Positions 53,601 through 62,900 of a stretch of DNA of 64,000 bases are shown piece after piece. The position numbers and the translations under genes are program-made. The DNA lies in contig JAAFKA010000006.1 of assembly GCA_013299115.1 (NCBI GenBank), positions 168,790 through 232,789 of the forward strand, written 5' to 3'. The notes beneath the pieces are model-generated. The model searched no databases, was not told the DNA's origin, and saw only the letters and a list, made by a program, of their open reading frames with translations. The DNA comes from Cytophagales bacterium (GTDB taxonomy: Bacteria > Bacteroidota > Bacteroidia > Cytophagales > Thermoflexibacteraceae). How positions within the stretch are numbered: the first letter of the stretch is position 1; each line of letters begins with the position of its first letter.

Positions 53601-56600
53601 CAGACCAACTATAGGCAATTCTTTGACAATCGATGGTAATAATAATTTGATAGATAATGGTTTCCAAATTCATGGGTTGGCAACGGCAGCTACAGTGGGC
53701 ATCGTTAACCTATCGGCTAATAGCTCTCAATTAACTTTGGGTACAGAAACTTTTGCTACTGTATTCCCTACTTTTGTCTTAGGAGTTGGTAGTGCCTTGA
53801 CAGGACAACACGCCACAGCCAATGCTGCTAATAATGCAACAGCAAGAGTTGGTAAAAGAACCTTAGCTAATGGTTCTACTGTTATATACAATACAGGTGT
53901 AACCGCAGGTGCAAACAGACCCAGCCAAAGAGTAGATGGAGGTATGGCTTATGGCAACTTGATTTTACGTAATGGAACAAAAACAGATGCAGCAGGCACA
54001 GAAAGAATACCTGATGCCAATGACAGACCAGCTGTAAAATGGTTAGATGCTACTTTGAATAATGCAGCTACGAGCAGAATAAACGGTAATTTTAACATAA
54101 ACCCTTATGTCAATTTCTTTGATATGGGCAACAATGTGAATGGAGATGGTGGTGCCAATGATGTATTTACATTAAACAAATACAGCATTTATCACGTAGG
54201 GTCAGGTACAACGGTAGCCACTGTTTTCCCAACTGGCTTTATTCGAAATAACTTAAGAAGGGTATTAGCTCCTCAAAGTGTGGTTATTTATGACGCAAAT
54301 GCAGCACAAACTGTAGAGGGAGGTAATGCTAATAACCGTCCTACTGCGGTAGCTGCTGATAATACAAACTTTACTTACGGACATTTAATTTTCATAGGGC
54401 AAGGCGTAGGCTTTGGTAATATTAATGGGCTGAATTTAACAGCCTTCAATACCAATACAACCTTACATAGCAAAACTACTAATGGTCCCTTGTTTGCTGC
54501 AGGCAGTATAAGAATAGAGGGTCGTGCCAATTTGGTGGACAATGCAAGACAAATTGTTGGTAACTATGCAGGTTTTGGGGCTTCTTCTTTTACTACTACG
54601 GGCAATATGAATAATGATATTAATTCAGGAATATTGCACACCGCACAAGACTCTACTCAAAATTCTACTATAGCTAATGCGCAAGTTACATTTAGTATGC
54701 GAGCAAATGCAAGTTTATCATTAGGCTTAGATCCTGTGACGCCCACTACTCGTAATACCACTTTCCCTATGTTGTATCCGTCTAACCGCATCAATTTATC
54801 TGCTCTTTCTACTACCATTTATCAGGCAAGGGTAGGTGGTGCAAATAATATACAATTTGTGGCAGGTGATATTACTTATGGTAACTTAACCTTGATTAAC
54901 AACGGTACAGCTTCTACTGCCACAGTCAATAAAGACATAGCAGCAGCTGGTGCATCTACTTCTTCTGCCACAGGTAGTGGGGCATGGGATGCCACTTTGT
55001 TTGGTTTTGCTGTGCCAGCCACAGTTAATACTACTTTTACTATTCCAACAGGAGTGATTACTGTAGCAGGCAACTTGCGAATAGAAAGAGGCAACCGTTT
55101 CCGCGACCAAGCCCAACAAATAACAGGGAACAACACAGCAGGAAATTCTATGCTGATGGAAAGAGGTCAGATAACAGCTAATATACATGACACAGAATTG
55201 GTGTTGGGTACTGCTGCCACTGCCACTGCCTTCCCTAACGAGTTTGCTACCATTAACCTCAGTGCTGGTGCTTTGACAGGCAATGATGTGTATAATACTG
55301 TTATCTACAATTCGGGTAACGGACAAAATGCAAATATTGTAGGGCAAAACATTGCTGCGACAGTTTTTGACTATGGTAATTTGACCTTAACTAACCCAAC
55401 AGGTTCAGGAAGTGTTACAAAAAGTTTGTCGCACAATATCAGCGTAGATGGAAATATTAACATTGGTGCTTTCAATACCCTTGATGTTACAGGTTCGTTT
55501 AGAGATATTAGCTTAGGTGGAAGTTGGAACAATGCCATCAATGGTATCTTTACAGAAAGAGCAGGAGGTACTGTTACGTTTAGAGGTTCTGCCACTGTAC
55601 CAAGAAGCACAACTATACAAACCATTACCACACAAGCTACGGCAAGTGCCAACCGTTTTTATAATGTAACACTTAATAATACAAACTTGACTGGTACAAA
55701 TAATAGAGTGCGGATTCAGGACGTTGTGCGTGTACGCAATTTGGCTACCTTTACCAATGGTTATTTTATTAACTCAACCAATACCTTGCCTACACCAACA
55801 GCACCAGCTGTTGCCCTTACACCTATCATGATTTTTGAGGCAGGGTCTGCAGTGGCAGGAGGTACTTACATAGGCTTTACACCTGCAACGGCTACAGACA
55901 ATAGCCACGTGATGGGTGCAGTGCGTAAAATAGGTAGTACGGATTTTGCCTTCCCTGTGGGAGAGGGTACGGTTACTACACCTATTGGCATCACTAATTT
56001 GGGTGGTACAGCTACTTTTGATGCAGCTTATTATGATGCAGATGCTTCTCCTATTTGGAGTGCACCCAATCACCCACTTATAGATGCTTCTTTGTATGCA
56101 GTGTCGAGAGTGGAACATTGGAAATTGAAAAGAGTAGCAGGTACAGCAACGCCACAAGTAAGACTTTCTTGGGATAATGCTCGGTCAAGTGTGGTTTCTA
56201 TTAGTGCAGATTTGCGAGTTGCCCATTGGAGAGAATCAGCTACGCTTTGGACTTCTGAAGGCATTTTAGGCATAGGAGGTTCAGATTCTAAAGGCTCTAT
56301 GTCATCAAGCGTGGCTGTTAATGATTTTGCAGTGTTTATATTAGGTACTGTTTCAAGGAGAAATATATTGCCTGTACGTTTTGCTTCTTTTACAGCTACG
56401 CCAAGAAATAACAAGGTGGTAGATTTGAAATGGGAAACAGTAGAGGAGAAAAACAACAATTTCTACGTCTTAGAAAGAAGTATAGACGGTACTACCTTTG
56501 TGCCTTTCAAAACGGTGTTGTCTAAGGGCTTGAATGGAAATAGCAGCAGTTTGCTCACTTATACTGACACAGATGAAAAACCTTATCGAGGTACTTCCTA

Positions 56601-56940
56601 CTATCGTTTGAAACAAACAGACATAGACGGAACAGTAACTTATTCACGCATAGTGGCTGTTACTCTCGAAGATGGTATAGACCCTGCAGCAGAAGGATTT
56701 ATTTTGTATCCTAATCCAAATGATGGTACAAAAGTAAACTTGAAAATAACAGGGGCTACTTTTGACAAAGGATATTTGGCAGTGATAGATATGTTTGGTA
56801 GAGTGGTTTATGAATTGCCTATTGACAAACAAAGCAATTTATTGGTGTTAGACATCATGCCAAAACTATCAGCAGGCAAATATGTATTGCGTTTGGTAAC
56901 AGAAACCAAAGCCTACAACAAATCTTTTGTAGTAGAGTAG
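44602..56940 (+). CDS. Giant repetitive secreted protein with T9SS C-terminal sorting domain
   Basis: This encodes about 4,112 residues. An upstream ATG at 44566 would add 12. The signal peptide ends at LPMLAQ. Five large modules begin with the same header, e.g. FWVTGGDGNWNSTTNW ... VPTLTDDVFFDANSG, at about residues 26, 506, 1006, 1578 and 2394. Each continues with Asn/Thr-rich beta repeats (TFNNTGTNTF-like) that suggest a beta-helix. Residues about 2836-3700 hold six smaller repeats (NGSLIVRTGATLNDMGFQITGNN; YGNLTL; LTLGTETFATVFPTF). Near 3923 comes LPVRFASFTATPRNNKVVDLK, and from about 4032 the type A T9SS tail (FILYPNPNDG ... SAGKYVLRLVT ... SFVVE). It is probably exported across the outer membrane and anchored as an adhesin or matrix protein. 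Function is inferred. Confidence 0.88.
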   Translation: MNNFLTKIVAILLLLFVNTLPMLAQRFWVTGGDGNWNSTTNWATTSGGAAGASVPTLTDDVFFDANSGVAGYTATLNAAATCRALNFTGVNAMTLAGASPLTVAGSLTFTTNVTTTFTGLLTFDNNTGGTNTIVSAGRVLVCPVNFGTATTTNGWGFSGQFETTQPVVLISGTLTIFGIQFRCLSFSTNSVTTLARTATLNGCVLRTTGTGTVIDFGNDTNLTLNVLGGAFLGTEGANSVINTGNSSKTIPLLDFGLYTTTSCTINLSTVAANTITFNGFNNTDVLTTLTITGNSSVVYENMIRLWATGDNVTFGGNNATFNGVFSADLDPNHTITFNNTGTNTFNTVFPVGGTSTITFSNGGANTFNNPITIGNGTTTTFSNTGTNTFGSTIAVGTGSITNFSNNGNTYNGVVTINAGSTWRFSGTGTSTATQNFVLGGTCIAPPTNYVTIAANTGTAVVNFTPAQTWGNVTVNNINAGGGTAITVTTGSVTASTNVTLSTVARNLFWVGGTGSWDDPLMWSSVSGGLGGQCIPTVNDNVFIDANSGTAGFTANLLGNAFCRTLNFAGAPNFAMTLPVINTLEVSGGCNLTAAGTVDMSGFLGNFLLSSNVNLAPPYTVNTNNLTLGPITFDLGTNPNAVRTWNLASDITSRNIGGIVQFNIGTLNTNNFAITTRAFSVNSVPDLVRTLNLGSSAVTITGNGAAVVDFRGNTANFTLNSGTSIFTFTAVGGTAGVNTGTFTKTLPAMVFTTPGTVNFTTAATANTITFGFITVNAATIFNSFGNSPKIYSGVVTFVSGVTAVFEGNSTLSNGINFPSAVSAVTFSHNVTTATAGTFTVGNSVSTINFEGTNIFGRPVTMGNNVITNFNGANANTFNAATTFGMNNAVTFATTNTACTFGAASSLIVGAGSTIRFMANAATTTFNAASTITLQGTCISRVILRSTTNGTPALINFGTPRSISNVNVADITAVTSTLTVTTPNTPVNPNLGGNTNVTFAAGTTGRNLFWVGRNNPTGATNTLWSIELNWAASSGGPGGECIPTINDNVTFDANSFSATINTVTVDVVNAFAKNMTWTAATNAPIFAAGVANVDLTLGGSLAMATGAMTVSYDKTINFTVSTIGVVANPKTITSAGKTFVCNFNFNNAGDTWKLQDNFLTTLDVTLTAGTFSTVATGNQARNFTARRFNANVASDLVRAVELATAASTGTTTFTLTGNSATVLDFTSAANNLTFTGVAGANTSIVTFAASNPVAGGTYTVEVGVAKTFGSFTFTHTVAVTATVNTAATGTNNFQIMTIANAGAVTFTGLSAKVITGNLLVNTPNGVNGFVMNGNTTVSGTVSFVNTARATFNNTATFDTSNDIVDFGNSAVANFVGALTVTGRSMTFGTTVTANMAAITFTSSAATAANLTFGNGASTWTVSGAATFNNAAGMTANVVLGNTVTARFCSPVTCAANNVFRNFTIGTACDVTFGNTGTTDLQLVTIGGSSAWRFSTGGITSFNDMVLSAVCTTPIILASNIGGTCAFIKAAVNQTWSDVQVTDVSRNNADPLFPGTITVLTQTVTNCAANIVVPAGLPRTLYWVGGSGNWNSTARWSTSTGGPTGECIPTINDDVIFDANSGGAGYVVTMNVIGQCRTMDWTATLIGATASNNATFQMDNELTVAGNLAVHTGMTVTGNSRRIVFKPTSGVIIPARTIRTNGRIIDFMDFRDFNTIVGSWTLLDDLTLRNVNILGTNTNIGVLNLLGGTLNTNGFTVNVNAINANPLLYTYSSTFNAVLANPAETDRTRTLNLTGTAQVNIAANNADLTGTAGFAANTCIPLDLQGNSTNFTLNAGTSNIRFLRSGGTITVNLGSEAKTVYDYTLVGTGTTMNLNTTNTGPHVFRNCNFADATNLTVTGTSLKTYNLLGFGNNTISTFNGQSTVTTTTTYGTNTTTTFVAIAAPAGAFHTFNGAVTIGSTVANFATFNDSNFKTTFTCLVGAPSLTAFIGNCLFEGAVTYNGAASLMSLRDNNTFLSTAPLGFRASGCLLSSIAGAFGNRNNVFGSTITFDFSLPPAAQTGTLNNSTINLLGGGDFRGAITMIGNTNTFNIGADLNRANLFRGAVRIGGDTNIVNVQSATSAAGVNSSLTCFLSTLTIGGATGGPPTTLATIPNVTFAGRTFFRDNTTIGVGSPSIAAGTYNITFDDLVEWVATPAVAATDLGNPVNNFITSFSGAMPIFASTAGKLLSIGQDNRVQMTPASTVAGVNCTFRNVTFGENCLFTIQNTGAGATPGHTFDVLTLGQYDVVEFPSVRSTLPNVVDPIITINQQIITLVNCTAWVKIATVEANRRVRINFPAGAPANAWRNVIMQDLHILNNSAAAPVIVTCTDCQPTSNITTSGAGGTINFIGILPSPGVYYWVGRSAASCDWTDPLNWSTTNGGPSGTCVPSANDDVFFTSLSFGNAFNVCSAVNVDVSFVFCRSMTWIPAGGHPDYPGLGACDVTVPRLRSAIGVPIAVPSPATIQVYGNLYLPQTAIANAFDGIFEFTGGGNGRINTISSPGTAEFFGPVVFNSADIWEITDRWDSNNDARGSVTINYGTLRAFCNGTNFIFPATGTCGAGVSGTANSKAMTLTGDFTINLPVDISLTQARFESGAGAGGTVTFDGTNNAQNISFAIDQLSPSCDGVAYNCGAAVNACVTSPFNNLVVNKIFGATIANAVLNVNTYTITLKRNFSILSGDVRDNGNQIRGNSTGQLFMGANTILRLSQQGTRSTVFPTCYTKPNINLQHTPVATFDGYIATTMLATSDVSTVAADVANGSATVLYSSNLGTNQYVSSVPDYANLIIENQTKFLDGATTVNGSLIVRTGATLNDMGFQITGNNRIGSTPLANQSRIRLEGTATLILGTPVAASLATYPTATQIPIGIGGAVGKGINSLTATANVATTFPTFTPLGNIALYTPAAPVPYLANGKMELYADGTAIANGSTVRYEANANQQIQGGFSYGNLTLTAASALRDKTVVGGRPTIGNSLTIDGNNNLIDNGFQIHGLATAATVGIVNLSANSSQLTLGTETFATVFPTFVLGVGSALTGQHATANAANNATARVGKRTLANGSTVIYNTGVTAGANRPSQRVDGGMAYGNLILRNGTKTDAAGTERIPDANDRPAVKWLDATLNNAATSRINGNFNINPYVNFFDMGNNVNGDGGANDVFTLNKYSIYHVGSGTTVATVFPTGFIRNNLRRVLAPQSVVIYDANAAQTVEGGNANNRPTAVAADNTNFTYGHLIFIGQGVGFGNINGLNLTAFNTNTTLHSKTTNGPLFAAGSIRIEGRANLVDNARQIVGNYAGFGASSFTTTGNMNNDINSGILHTAQDSTQNSTIANAQVTFSMRANASLSLGLDPVTPTTRNTTFPMLYPSNRINLSALSTTIYQARVGGANNIQFVAGDITYGNLTLINNGTASTATVNKDIAAAGASTSSATGSGAWDATLFGFAVPATVNTTFTIPTGVITVAGNLRIERGNRFRDQAQQITGNNTAGNSMLMERGQITANIHDTELVLGTAATATAFPNEFATINLSAGALTGNDVYNTVIYNSGNGQNANIVGQNIAATVFDYGNLTLTNPTGSGSVTKSLSHNISVDGNINIGAFNTLDVTGSFRDISLGGSWNNAINGIFTERAGGTVTFRGSATVPRSTTIQTITTQATASANRFYNVTLNNTNLTGTNNRVRIQDVVRVRNLATFTNGYFINSTNTLPTPTAPAVALTPIMIFEAGSAVAGGTYIGFTPATATDNSHVMGAVRKIGSTDFAFPVGEGTVTTPIGITNLGGTATFDAAYYDADASPIWSAPNHPLIDASLYAVSRVEHWKLKRVAGTATPQVRLSWDNARSSVVSISADLRVAHWRESATLWTSEGILGIGGSDSKGSMSSSVAVNDFAVFILGTVSRRNILPVRFASFTATPRNNKVVDLKWETVEEKNNNFYVLERSIDGTTFVPFKTVLSKGLNGNSSSLLTYTDTDEKPYRGTSYYRLKQTDIDGTVTYSRIVAVTLEDGIDPAAEGFILYPNPNDGTKVNLKITGATFDKGYLAVIDMFGRVVYELPIDKQSNLLVLDIMPKLSAGKYVLRLVTETKAYNKSFVVE

Positions 56941-56963
56941 GGGAGGGGTTGCAAACAAGTAAC

Positions 56964-57047
56964 AAACCTTCTGAGGTTTCAAAAACCTTAGAAGGTTTAT
57001 CATTAAACCCTATAAGGTTTTTAAAACCTTATAGGGTTTGTTTTTTT
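56964..57047 (+). terminator. Two stacked hairpins, the second a strong terminator
   Basis: AAACCTTCT...AGAAGGTTT (56964-56998, imperfect inside) is followed by AAACCCTATAAGGTTT (57005-57020), paired perfectly with 57024-57039, then G and seven T. The second is a classical Rho-independent terminator for the giant gene. AACCTTATAAGG-type arms are a common Bacteroidota intergenic repeat. Confidence 0.8.
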
Positions 57048-57105
57048 AAGACCTTGTAGGTTTTTTTGTAAAAAAAGAGTAACTTGCAACTTAATTATAA
57101 CGTCT

Positions 57106-57867
57106 ATGTTTTCAGCTTTAGAATCTGTAAAAAACATGATGACTTTTTTTGTCGATAATATTCTTAAAAAGATGAACACCAACAGCAGAACCGACAAGGT
57201 TATTCGTGATAGTGTGCTATGGTCTATGGGAGCAGGATTAATCCCTATCCCTTTGGCAGATATGGTAGCTGTTACGGCTATTCAAATAGATATGTTAAAG
57301 CAAATGGCTTCGTTATACCAAGTTGATTTTGCCGAAACTCGTCTAAAATCGTGGTTAGCAGCCCTTTCAGGCAGCGTATTGCCCAAAATAGGGGCGGGGG
57401 CTATCAAATTTATCCCAGGTATAGGCTCTTTGGTAGGCGGCTTGAGCATGGCAGCTTTGTCAGGGGCTTCCACCTACGCCATCGGGCAGGTGTTTGCCCA
57501 ACATTTCGAAACAGGAGGTACGTTGTTGGATTTTGATGTAGAGAAATTCAAAGATTTTTACCAACGTCAGTTTGAAGTAGGCAAAGCCTTTGTAGAAAGT
57601 CTAAGCAAAGAAACCATTTTGCGACAAACCCCTGATGCCGAAAAAACGACTTCTACAGTAGAAAATGAAGCCCCAAACACCTCGCAAGGACAGGCAACAA
57701 GTGAAACAAAGGAAACCACAACCAACACTGCCAATACCGCAGGACTAAGCCCCGAAGCCGTACAACGCCTGAAAGATTTAACAGACCTTTTTGAGAAAGG
57801 TATGCTAAACCCAGAGGAGTTTAAACTCTTGAAAGACAAGATAATAAAAGATGGGCAGTATAAATAG
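57106..57867 (+). CDS. DUF697 (YcjF-like) protein with C-terminal SHOCT-like helix pair
   Basis: This encodes 253 residues. SMGAGLIPIPLADMVAVTAIQIDMLKQMASLY (about 35-66) and KIGAGAIKFIPGIGSLVGGLSMAALSGASTYAIGQVFAQHF (about 96-136) are the hallmark of the DUF697/YcjF domain, a membrane-associated helical domain often linked to GTPases. A low-complexity linker rich in T, E and N (about 178-218) leads to RLKDLTDLFEKGMLNPEEFKLLKDKII, a SHOCT-like oligomerisation motif. No GTPase is adjacent. The function is unknown. Confidence 0.8.
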   Translation: MFSALESVKNMMTFFVDNILKKMNTNSRTDKVIRDSVLWSMGAGLIPIPLADMVAVTAIQIDMLKQMASLYQVDFAETRLKSWLAALSGSVLPKIGAGAIKFIPGIGSLVGGLSMAALSGASTYAIGQVFAQHFETGGTLLDFDVEKFKDFYQRQFEVGKAFVESLSKETILRQTPDAEKTTSTVENEAPNTSQGQATSETKETTTNTANTAGLSPEAVQRLKDLTDLFEKGMLNPEEFKLLKDKIIKDGQYK

Positions 57868-57902
57868 TTGTGAGTTGTAAGTTGTGAGTTTTTGAATTTT
57901 TT

Positions 57903-57937
57903 TACACTTTTCAAGTATTTAAGACTTGAAAAGTGTA
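57903..57937. terminator. Perfect 14-bp hairpin overlapping the mnmG -7 box
   Basis: TACACTTTTCAAGT (57903-57916) pairs perfectly with 57924-57937 across a 7-nt loop. The stem is followed by TTTTTG. It can end the DUF697 transcript, and its last two bases are the TA of the -7 element that follows. Confidence 0.65.
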
Positions 57938-57943
57938 TTTTTG
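57936..57943 (+). promoter_or_regulatory. Putative -7 element of mnmG
   Basis: TATTTTTG matches TAnnTTTG and lies 25 nt before the mnmG ATG. The -33 region is occupied by the hairpin and has no exact TTTG. Confidence 0.4.
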
Positions 57944-57967
57944 TGAATAAAATCAAGCTATACAAAG

Positions 57968-59866
57968 ATGTATCCAAAATATGACGTGATAGTAGTGGGG
58001 GCAGGACACGCAGGTTGCGAGGCAGCACACACCGCCGCTACAATGGGTTCGAAAGTGCTGTTGCTCACAATGAATATGCAAACCATAGCCCAAATGAGTT
58101 GCAACCCTGCTATGGGTGGCGTGGCAAAGGGGCAAATTGTGCGTGAAATAGATGCGTTGGGCGGAATGTCGGGCATTATTACAGACAAGACCATGATTCA
58201 GTTTCGTATGCTCAACAGGTCTAAGGGTGCTGCTATGTGGAGTCCCCGCGCCCAATCTGACCGTATGCGTTTTGCGGAGGAGTGGCGGTTGGCTTTGGAG
58301 GCAAACCCTAATGTGGATATGTGGCAAGATATGGCAACGGGCATAGTGGTCGAAAATGGCAGTGTTACGGGCGTAAAAACCTCGATTGGTATTGTGTTCG
58401 AAACCAAAGCTGTGGTGCTAACGAATGGTACGTTTCTCAACGGACTGATTCACATAGGCGAAAAACAATTTGGCGGGGGCAGAACAGGCGAAAAAGCTGC
58501 TTATGGGATCACCGAACAGTTGGTTCAGTTGGGTTTTGAGGCGGGGCGTATGAAAACAGGCACACCGCCCAGAGTCGACGGCAGAACTCTGAACTATGCA
58601 GCCATGGAGGAGCAAAAAGGCGACGAACCAGCCTCCAAATTTTCGTATTTAGACGAAACACAGCCTCTGACCCAACAAAGAAGTTGCTATATTACCTACA
58701 CAAACGAAGAGGTACACGATACATTGAAAACAGGTTTTGAAAGGTCGCCAATGTTTAACGGCACTATTCAGGGCTTGGGGCCTCGCTATTGCCCTTCGAT
58801 TGAGGACAAAATTAACCGTTTTGCAGACCGTACCAGACACCAAATTTTTGTCGAACCCGAAGGTTGGAACACCGTAGAGGTTTATGTAAATGGATTTTCG
58901 ACTTCGCTGCCCGAAGACGTGCAGTACAAGGCTTTGCGAAAAATTGTGGGTTTCGAGAATGCCAAAATGTTTAGACCTGGTTATGCCATAGAGTACGACT
59001 ATTTTCCACCAACGCAACTGAAACTGACCTTAGAAACGAAGTTGGTAGAAAACCTGTACTTTGCTGGGCAAATCAATGGCACAACAGGCTATGAAGAAGC
59101 TGCTTGTCAGGGTTTGTTGGCAGGTGCAAATGCACACAACAAAATAAATGAAAAAGAATCTTTGATTTTGCAAAGGTCGGAGGCGTATATGGGCGTATTG
59201 GTAGATGATTTGGTAAACAAAGGCACAGAAGAACCTTATCGTATGTTTACTTCGAGGGCAGAATACCGAATTTTGCTACGCCAAGACAATGCAGATTTGC
59301 GACTAACTGAAAAAGGACATGAAATTGGTTTGGCAAGTGAGGCAAGGTGGCAACGAACACAGGCTAAACAGTTGCAAATCAAAGAGTTAATGACTTATAT
59401 TACGCAAAAAAGTGTAGCCCCCGAAGAAGTAAACGCAGGATTGGCAGCTATGGGCAGTGCCGAAATTTCGCACAAAATCAAAGCCTTTTTATTGGTCAAA
59501 CGTCCTGAAATGGACTTTGCCCAGTTGCGAACTTTGCACGCCGAAATAGGGCAAACTTTGGATAAATTTAGCCAAGAGGTTATTGAACAAGTTGAGTTGT
59601 TGCTCAAATACGACAGCTACATAGAAAAAGAACAAACTTTGGTTAATAAAATGAAATCCTTAGAAACGTATCGTATCAAAGATAGTTTCGATTTCTTGCA
59701 AATCAAGGCACTTTCGGCAGAGGCAAGGCAGAAACTAACCAAAATTCGCCCCACTACCATTGGACAAGCCTCGCGAATCAGCGGTGTTTCTCCTGCTGAT
59801 GTGTCTATTTTAATGGTGTATTTGGACAAGCAATTAGCAAGCAAGCCAGAGGATTTGGTTTGTTGA
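57968..59866 (+). CDS. mnmG: tRNA uridine-5-carboxymethylaminomethyl(34) synthesis enzyme MnmG (GidA)
   Basis: This encodes 632 residues, the usual length. The FAD-binding [16 protein letters not shown] (9-24) is followed by [22 protein letters not shown] (about 48-69), [19 protein letters not shown] (about 155-173) and [12 protein letters not shown] (about 197-208). The middle motif [27 protein letters not shown] and the C-terminal GidA-associated helical domain are intact. With MnmE it modifies the wobble uridine of tRNAs. mnmE is not in the window. Confidence 0.96.
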   Translation: MYPKYDVIVVGAGHAGCEAAHTAATMGSKVLLLTMNMQTIAQMSCNPAMGGVAKGQIVREIDALGGMSGIITDKTMIQFRMLNRSKGAAMWSPRAQSDRMRFAEEWRLALEANPNVDMWQDMATGIVVENGSVTGVKTSIGIVFETKAVVLTNGTFLNGLIHIGEKQFGGGRTGEKAAYGITEQLVQLGFEAGRMKTGTPPRVDGRTLNYAAMEEQKGDEPASKFSYLDETQPLTQQRSCYITYTNEEVHDTLKTGFERSPMFNGTIQGLGPRYCPSIEDKINRFADRTRHQIFVEPEGWNTVEVYVNGFSTSLPEDVQYKALRKIVGFENAKMFRPGYAIEYDYFPPTQLKLTLETKLVENLYFAGQINGTTGYEEAACQGLLAGANAHNKINEKESLILQRSEAYMGVLVDDLVNKGTEEPYRMFTSRAEYRILLRQDNADLRLTEKGHEIGLASEARWQRTQAKQLQIKELMTYITQKSVAPEEVNAGLAAMGSAEISHKIKAFLLVKRPEMDFAQLRTLHAEIGQTLDKFSQEVIEQVELLLKYDSYIEKEQTLVNKMKSLETYRIKDSFDFLQIKALSAEARQKLTKIRPTTIGQASRISGVSPADVSILMVYLDKQLASKPEDLVC

Positions 59867-59964
59867 GAAAATACTTGTTTGGTTTTATCTTTAACAAAAC
59901 TTTATATTTTTCGTATCTTAGCAAGACAATGCTACTGCATCTTACATTAAACGACTTTATCAAT

Positions 59965-62900
59965 ATGTTTTCAACAAGAACAAATTACCAAACAAGCCTA
60001 TTGTTGCTCTTTTGCTTGCTGGCAATGTGGCAAACAGGGTCTGCCCAAGACAAAAAAACAATTTGCGGTTTTGACCACATTCACCAAACACAAATGGCAA
60101 AAGATGCCGAATACAAACGAATTGTAGAGGCAAACGAAGTAGCCATTCAAGCCTATATGAAGTCGGGCAAAGGAGGCAGAACAGAGGGAACTGTTTATAA
60201 AATTCCTTGTGTGGTACATATTATACACACAGGTGGGGCTATTGGCACAACCTACAACCCAACTGATGCCACCATTACGACCATGATTAGCAACATGACA
60301 AAGGCATTTCGCAACCAAGCCCCTTACAATCCAGCAGCAGGAAATGATGTAGAAATTGAGTTTGAATTAGCAAAACGAAGTCCAACTTGTACTGCCACCA
60401 ACGCTATTAACCGCATAGACATCAATGCTACGGCTTTATCAGGGGCAGACAAAACAAAATATATAGCCGAAGGTATAAAAAGTAATTCTTCTGCTAATCC
60501 TTTGGGAGTTGTTGAATCTATCATTAAACCTGTAAGCATTTGGTCTAATACAGATTATTACAATATTTGGATAGTAAACCGCATAGAAGGAGCAGATGGC
60601 ACTTCGGGAACTTTTACCGCAGGTTATGCTTATTTTCCAGGGGCAGGTGCAGATGTAGATGGTACGGTGATGTTGGCTACACAAACTGCTGATGTAGAAA
60701 CCATAACCCACGAATTAAGGCATGGGTTTAATCTTTACCATACCTTTGAGGGCAGTTCTGGAGTAGGTGTTTGTCCGCCCAATGCCACCTGTTTGACGCA
60801 AGGCGACAGAGTTTGCGACACCGACCCGCAAGACAATAATCCGTTTCAGTGTACGACCAATGCTTGTGGTGCTACCACAGTATTGCCCAATTATATGAGT
60901 TACTCTAATTGTGCTACAAGAAATTACACAGCAGGACAATCTACACGTATGCGTGCAGCCTTAGAAACCACAAGGTCTGGCTTGATTAGTTCACAGGCTT
61001 TGGTAGCCCCAATAGGAAGTGTTACAGTTGCGTGTACCCCAACTAACACAGGACTAAGTATGGGCAGAGGCGTAACTTTATTCAAATTCAATACCTTAAA
61101 TATTTCTTCCGGACATTCCATTGAGGATAATACCAATTATATAGACAGAAGTTGTTTGCAGCAAACAACTGTTAGTGCAGGTGCTGTTGTGCCTGTTCAG
61201 ATAGCTACTTCGGTTAATGCTTGCACTGCCAAAGTTTTTATAGACTTCAACAACAATGGTGTTTTCACAGACTCAGGCGAAGAAGTTTTTACAGGAACTT
61301 CTACCTCCACAGGGGTTGGTGTACCTCCTGTTTTTGATATTAGTGGCAATATCAATATTCCTGCAACAGGCATTACTTTTAACACAGCCTTGCGTATGCG
61401 TGTGGTGGCAGCAGGTAATAGTCCTGCCACGCCTACCTCTTGCAGCGTAAACACAGGACAAGCCGAAGATTATGGTGTGATTGTTACAGCTTCTGCCACC
61501 CCCACCATCACCACCACAGGCACATTAGCTGCCTTTTCGTCTTGTGCAGGCTCAGTTTCGGCAAACCAGAGCTACACCGTTTCAGGTGCAAACTTGACAG
61601 CAAACCTTGTCATCACTTCGCCCAACGCAAACTTTGAAATTTCGCTAAGTGCAGGCAGTGGCTTTGGTAGTTCACTCACTTTAACACCAGCATCGGGAAC
61701 TGTAAATAGCACCACTATTTTTGTACGCCAAACCGCAGGTGCTGCAAATGCTGCAAGTGGAGATATTACGCACACCAGCACAGGGGCAAATAACCCAAAT
61801 GTGGCAATTCTTGTTAGTACGGTCAATCCTTTGCCTACCATTAGCTTAGGAACTATTGCCAACGTAACCACAGCAGCTACTACATTTACCATTCCCTACA
61901 CTGCTACCACAGGCACACCCAACCAATACAGCATCACCACAGGTGGGGCAACGCCCATGCCAAGTTTTGTGGCTGTGAGCAATGCAACTTTACCCGCAAC
62001 GCCAATTACTGTTACCATTCCTGCAAGTGCAGCCAATACTTACAACTTTACTTTGACTGTTCGCAATAGTACCACAGGTTGTGTGTCGGCAACTATACCA
62101 TTTACTTTGACTACAACAGTAGTTATTTGTGGCACCATTACTGTTTTTCCTACTATTTTAGCAGATGGAGTAAATGGTGAAACTTACTCACGAACTTTAA
62201 GCCAAACAGGAGGAAGTGGAGCTATAACTTATAGTGTATCTGCGGGTGGTTTACCAACAGGACTTACTTTAAATGCTTCAACAGGTGTTTTGAGTGGAAC
62301 TCCAACAGCTAATGGTACTTATAATTTTACTATCACAGCAACAGATGGAAATGCTTGTACGGGTAATCGTAGCTATACTGTAACCATAGCTACTGCCAAT
62401 GCCTCTCCAACTTGTTTCACAAGTGCAAGTACCAACGGATTAGCAAGAAACCCTATTACTGGAAATATTTGGGTAACTGATAGATTTAATGCAAGTGGAT
62501 TTTACTTGTATGAACTTAATCCTAATGGTACTAATGTTCTGAATAAATTTACAGGAACTTTTGGAGAAGCATTAGGAATAGCATTTAGCGGAAACTTGGT
62601 CTATGTGGCAGATAGAACAGGAAATAAAATACAAATATTGAATACATTAACAGGAACATGGAGTGATTTTGCTGCTTCTCCTGCTGTAAACAGCCCTTGT
62701 ACTATTTTAGTAGAAGGCAATAATCTGTATGTATTAGAAAGAGCTAGTGCTGTTGCTACCTCCTTATTTAGAATTTATGATATAACCACAGGCAATCAAA
62801 CAACTTCTTTTGGAATGTCTGCCTCTACAAACGTAGGCACAAATAATATTCGTTTTAATTTGCCTCATTCTTTTATCAGAGATGCTGTCGGCAATTTATT

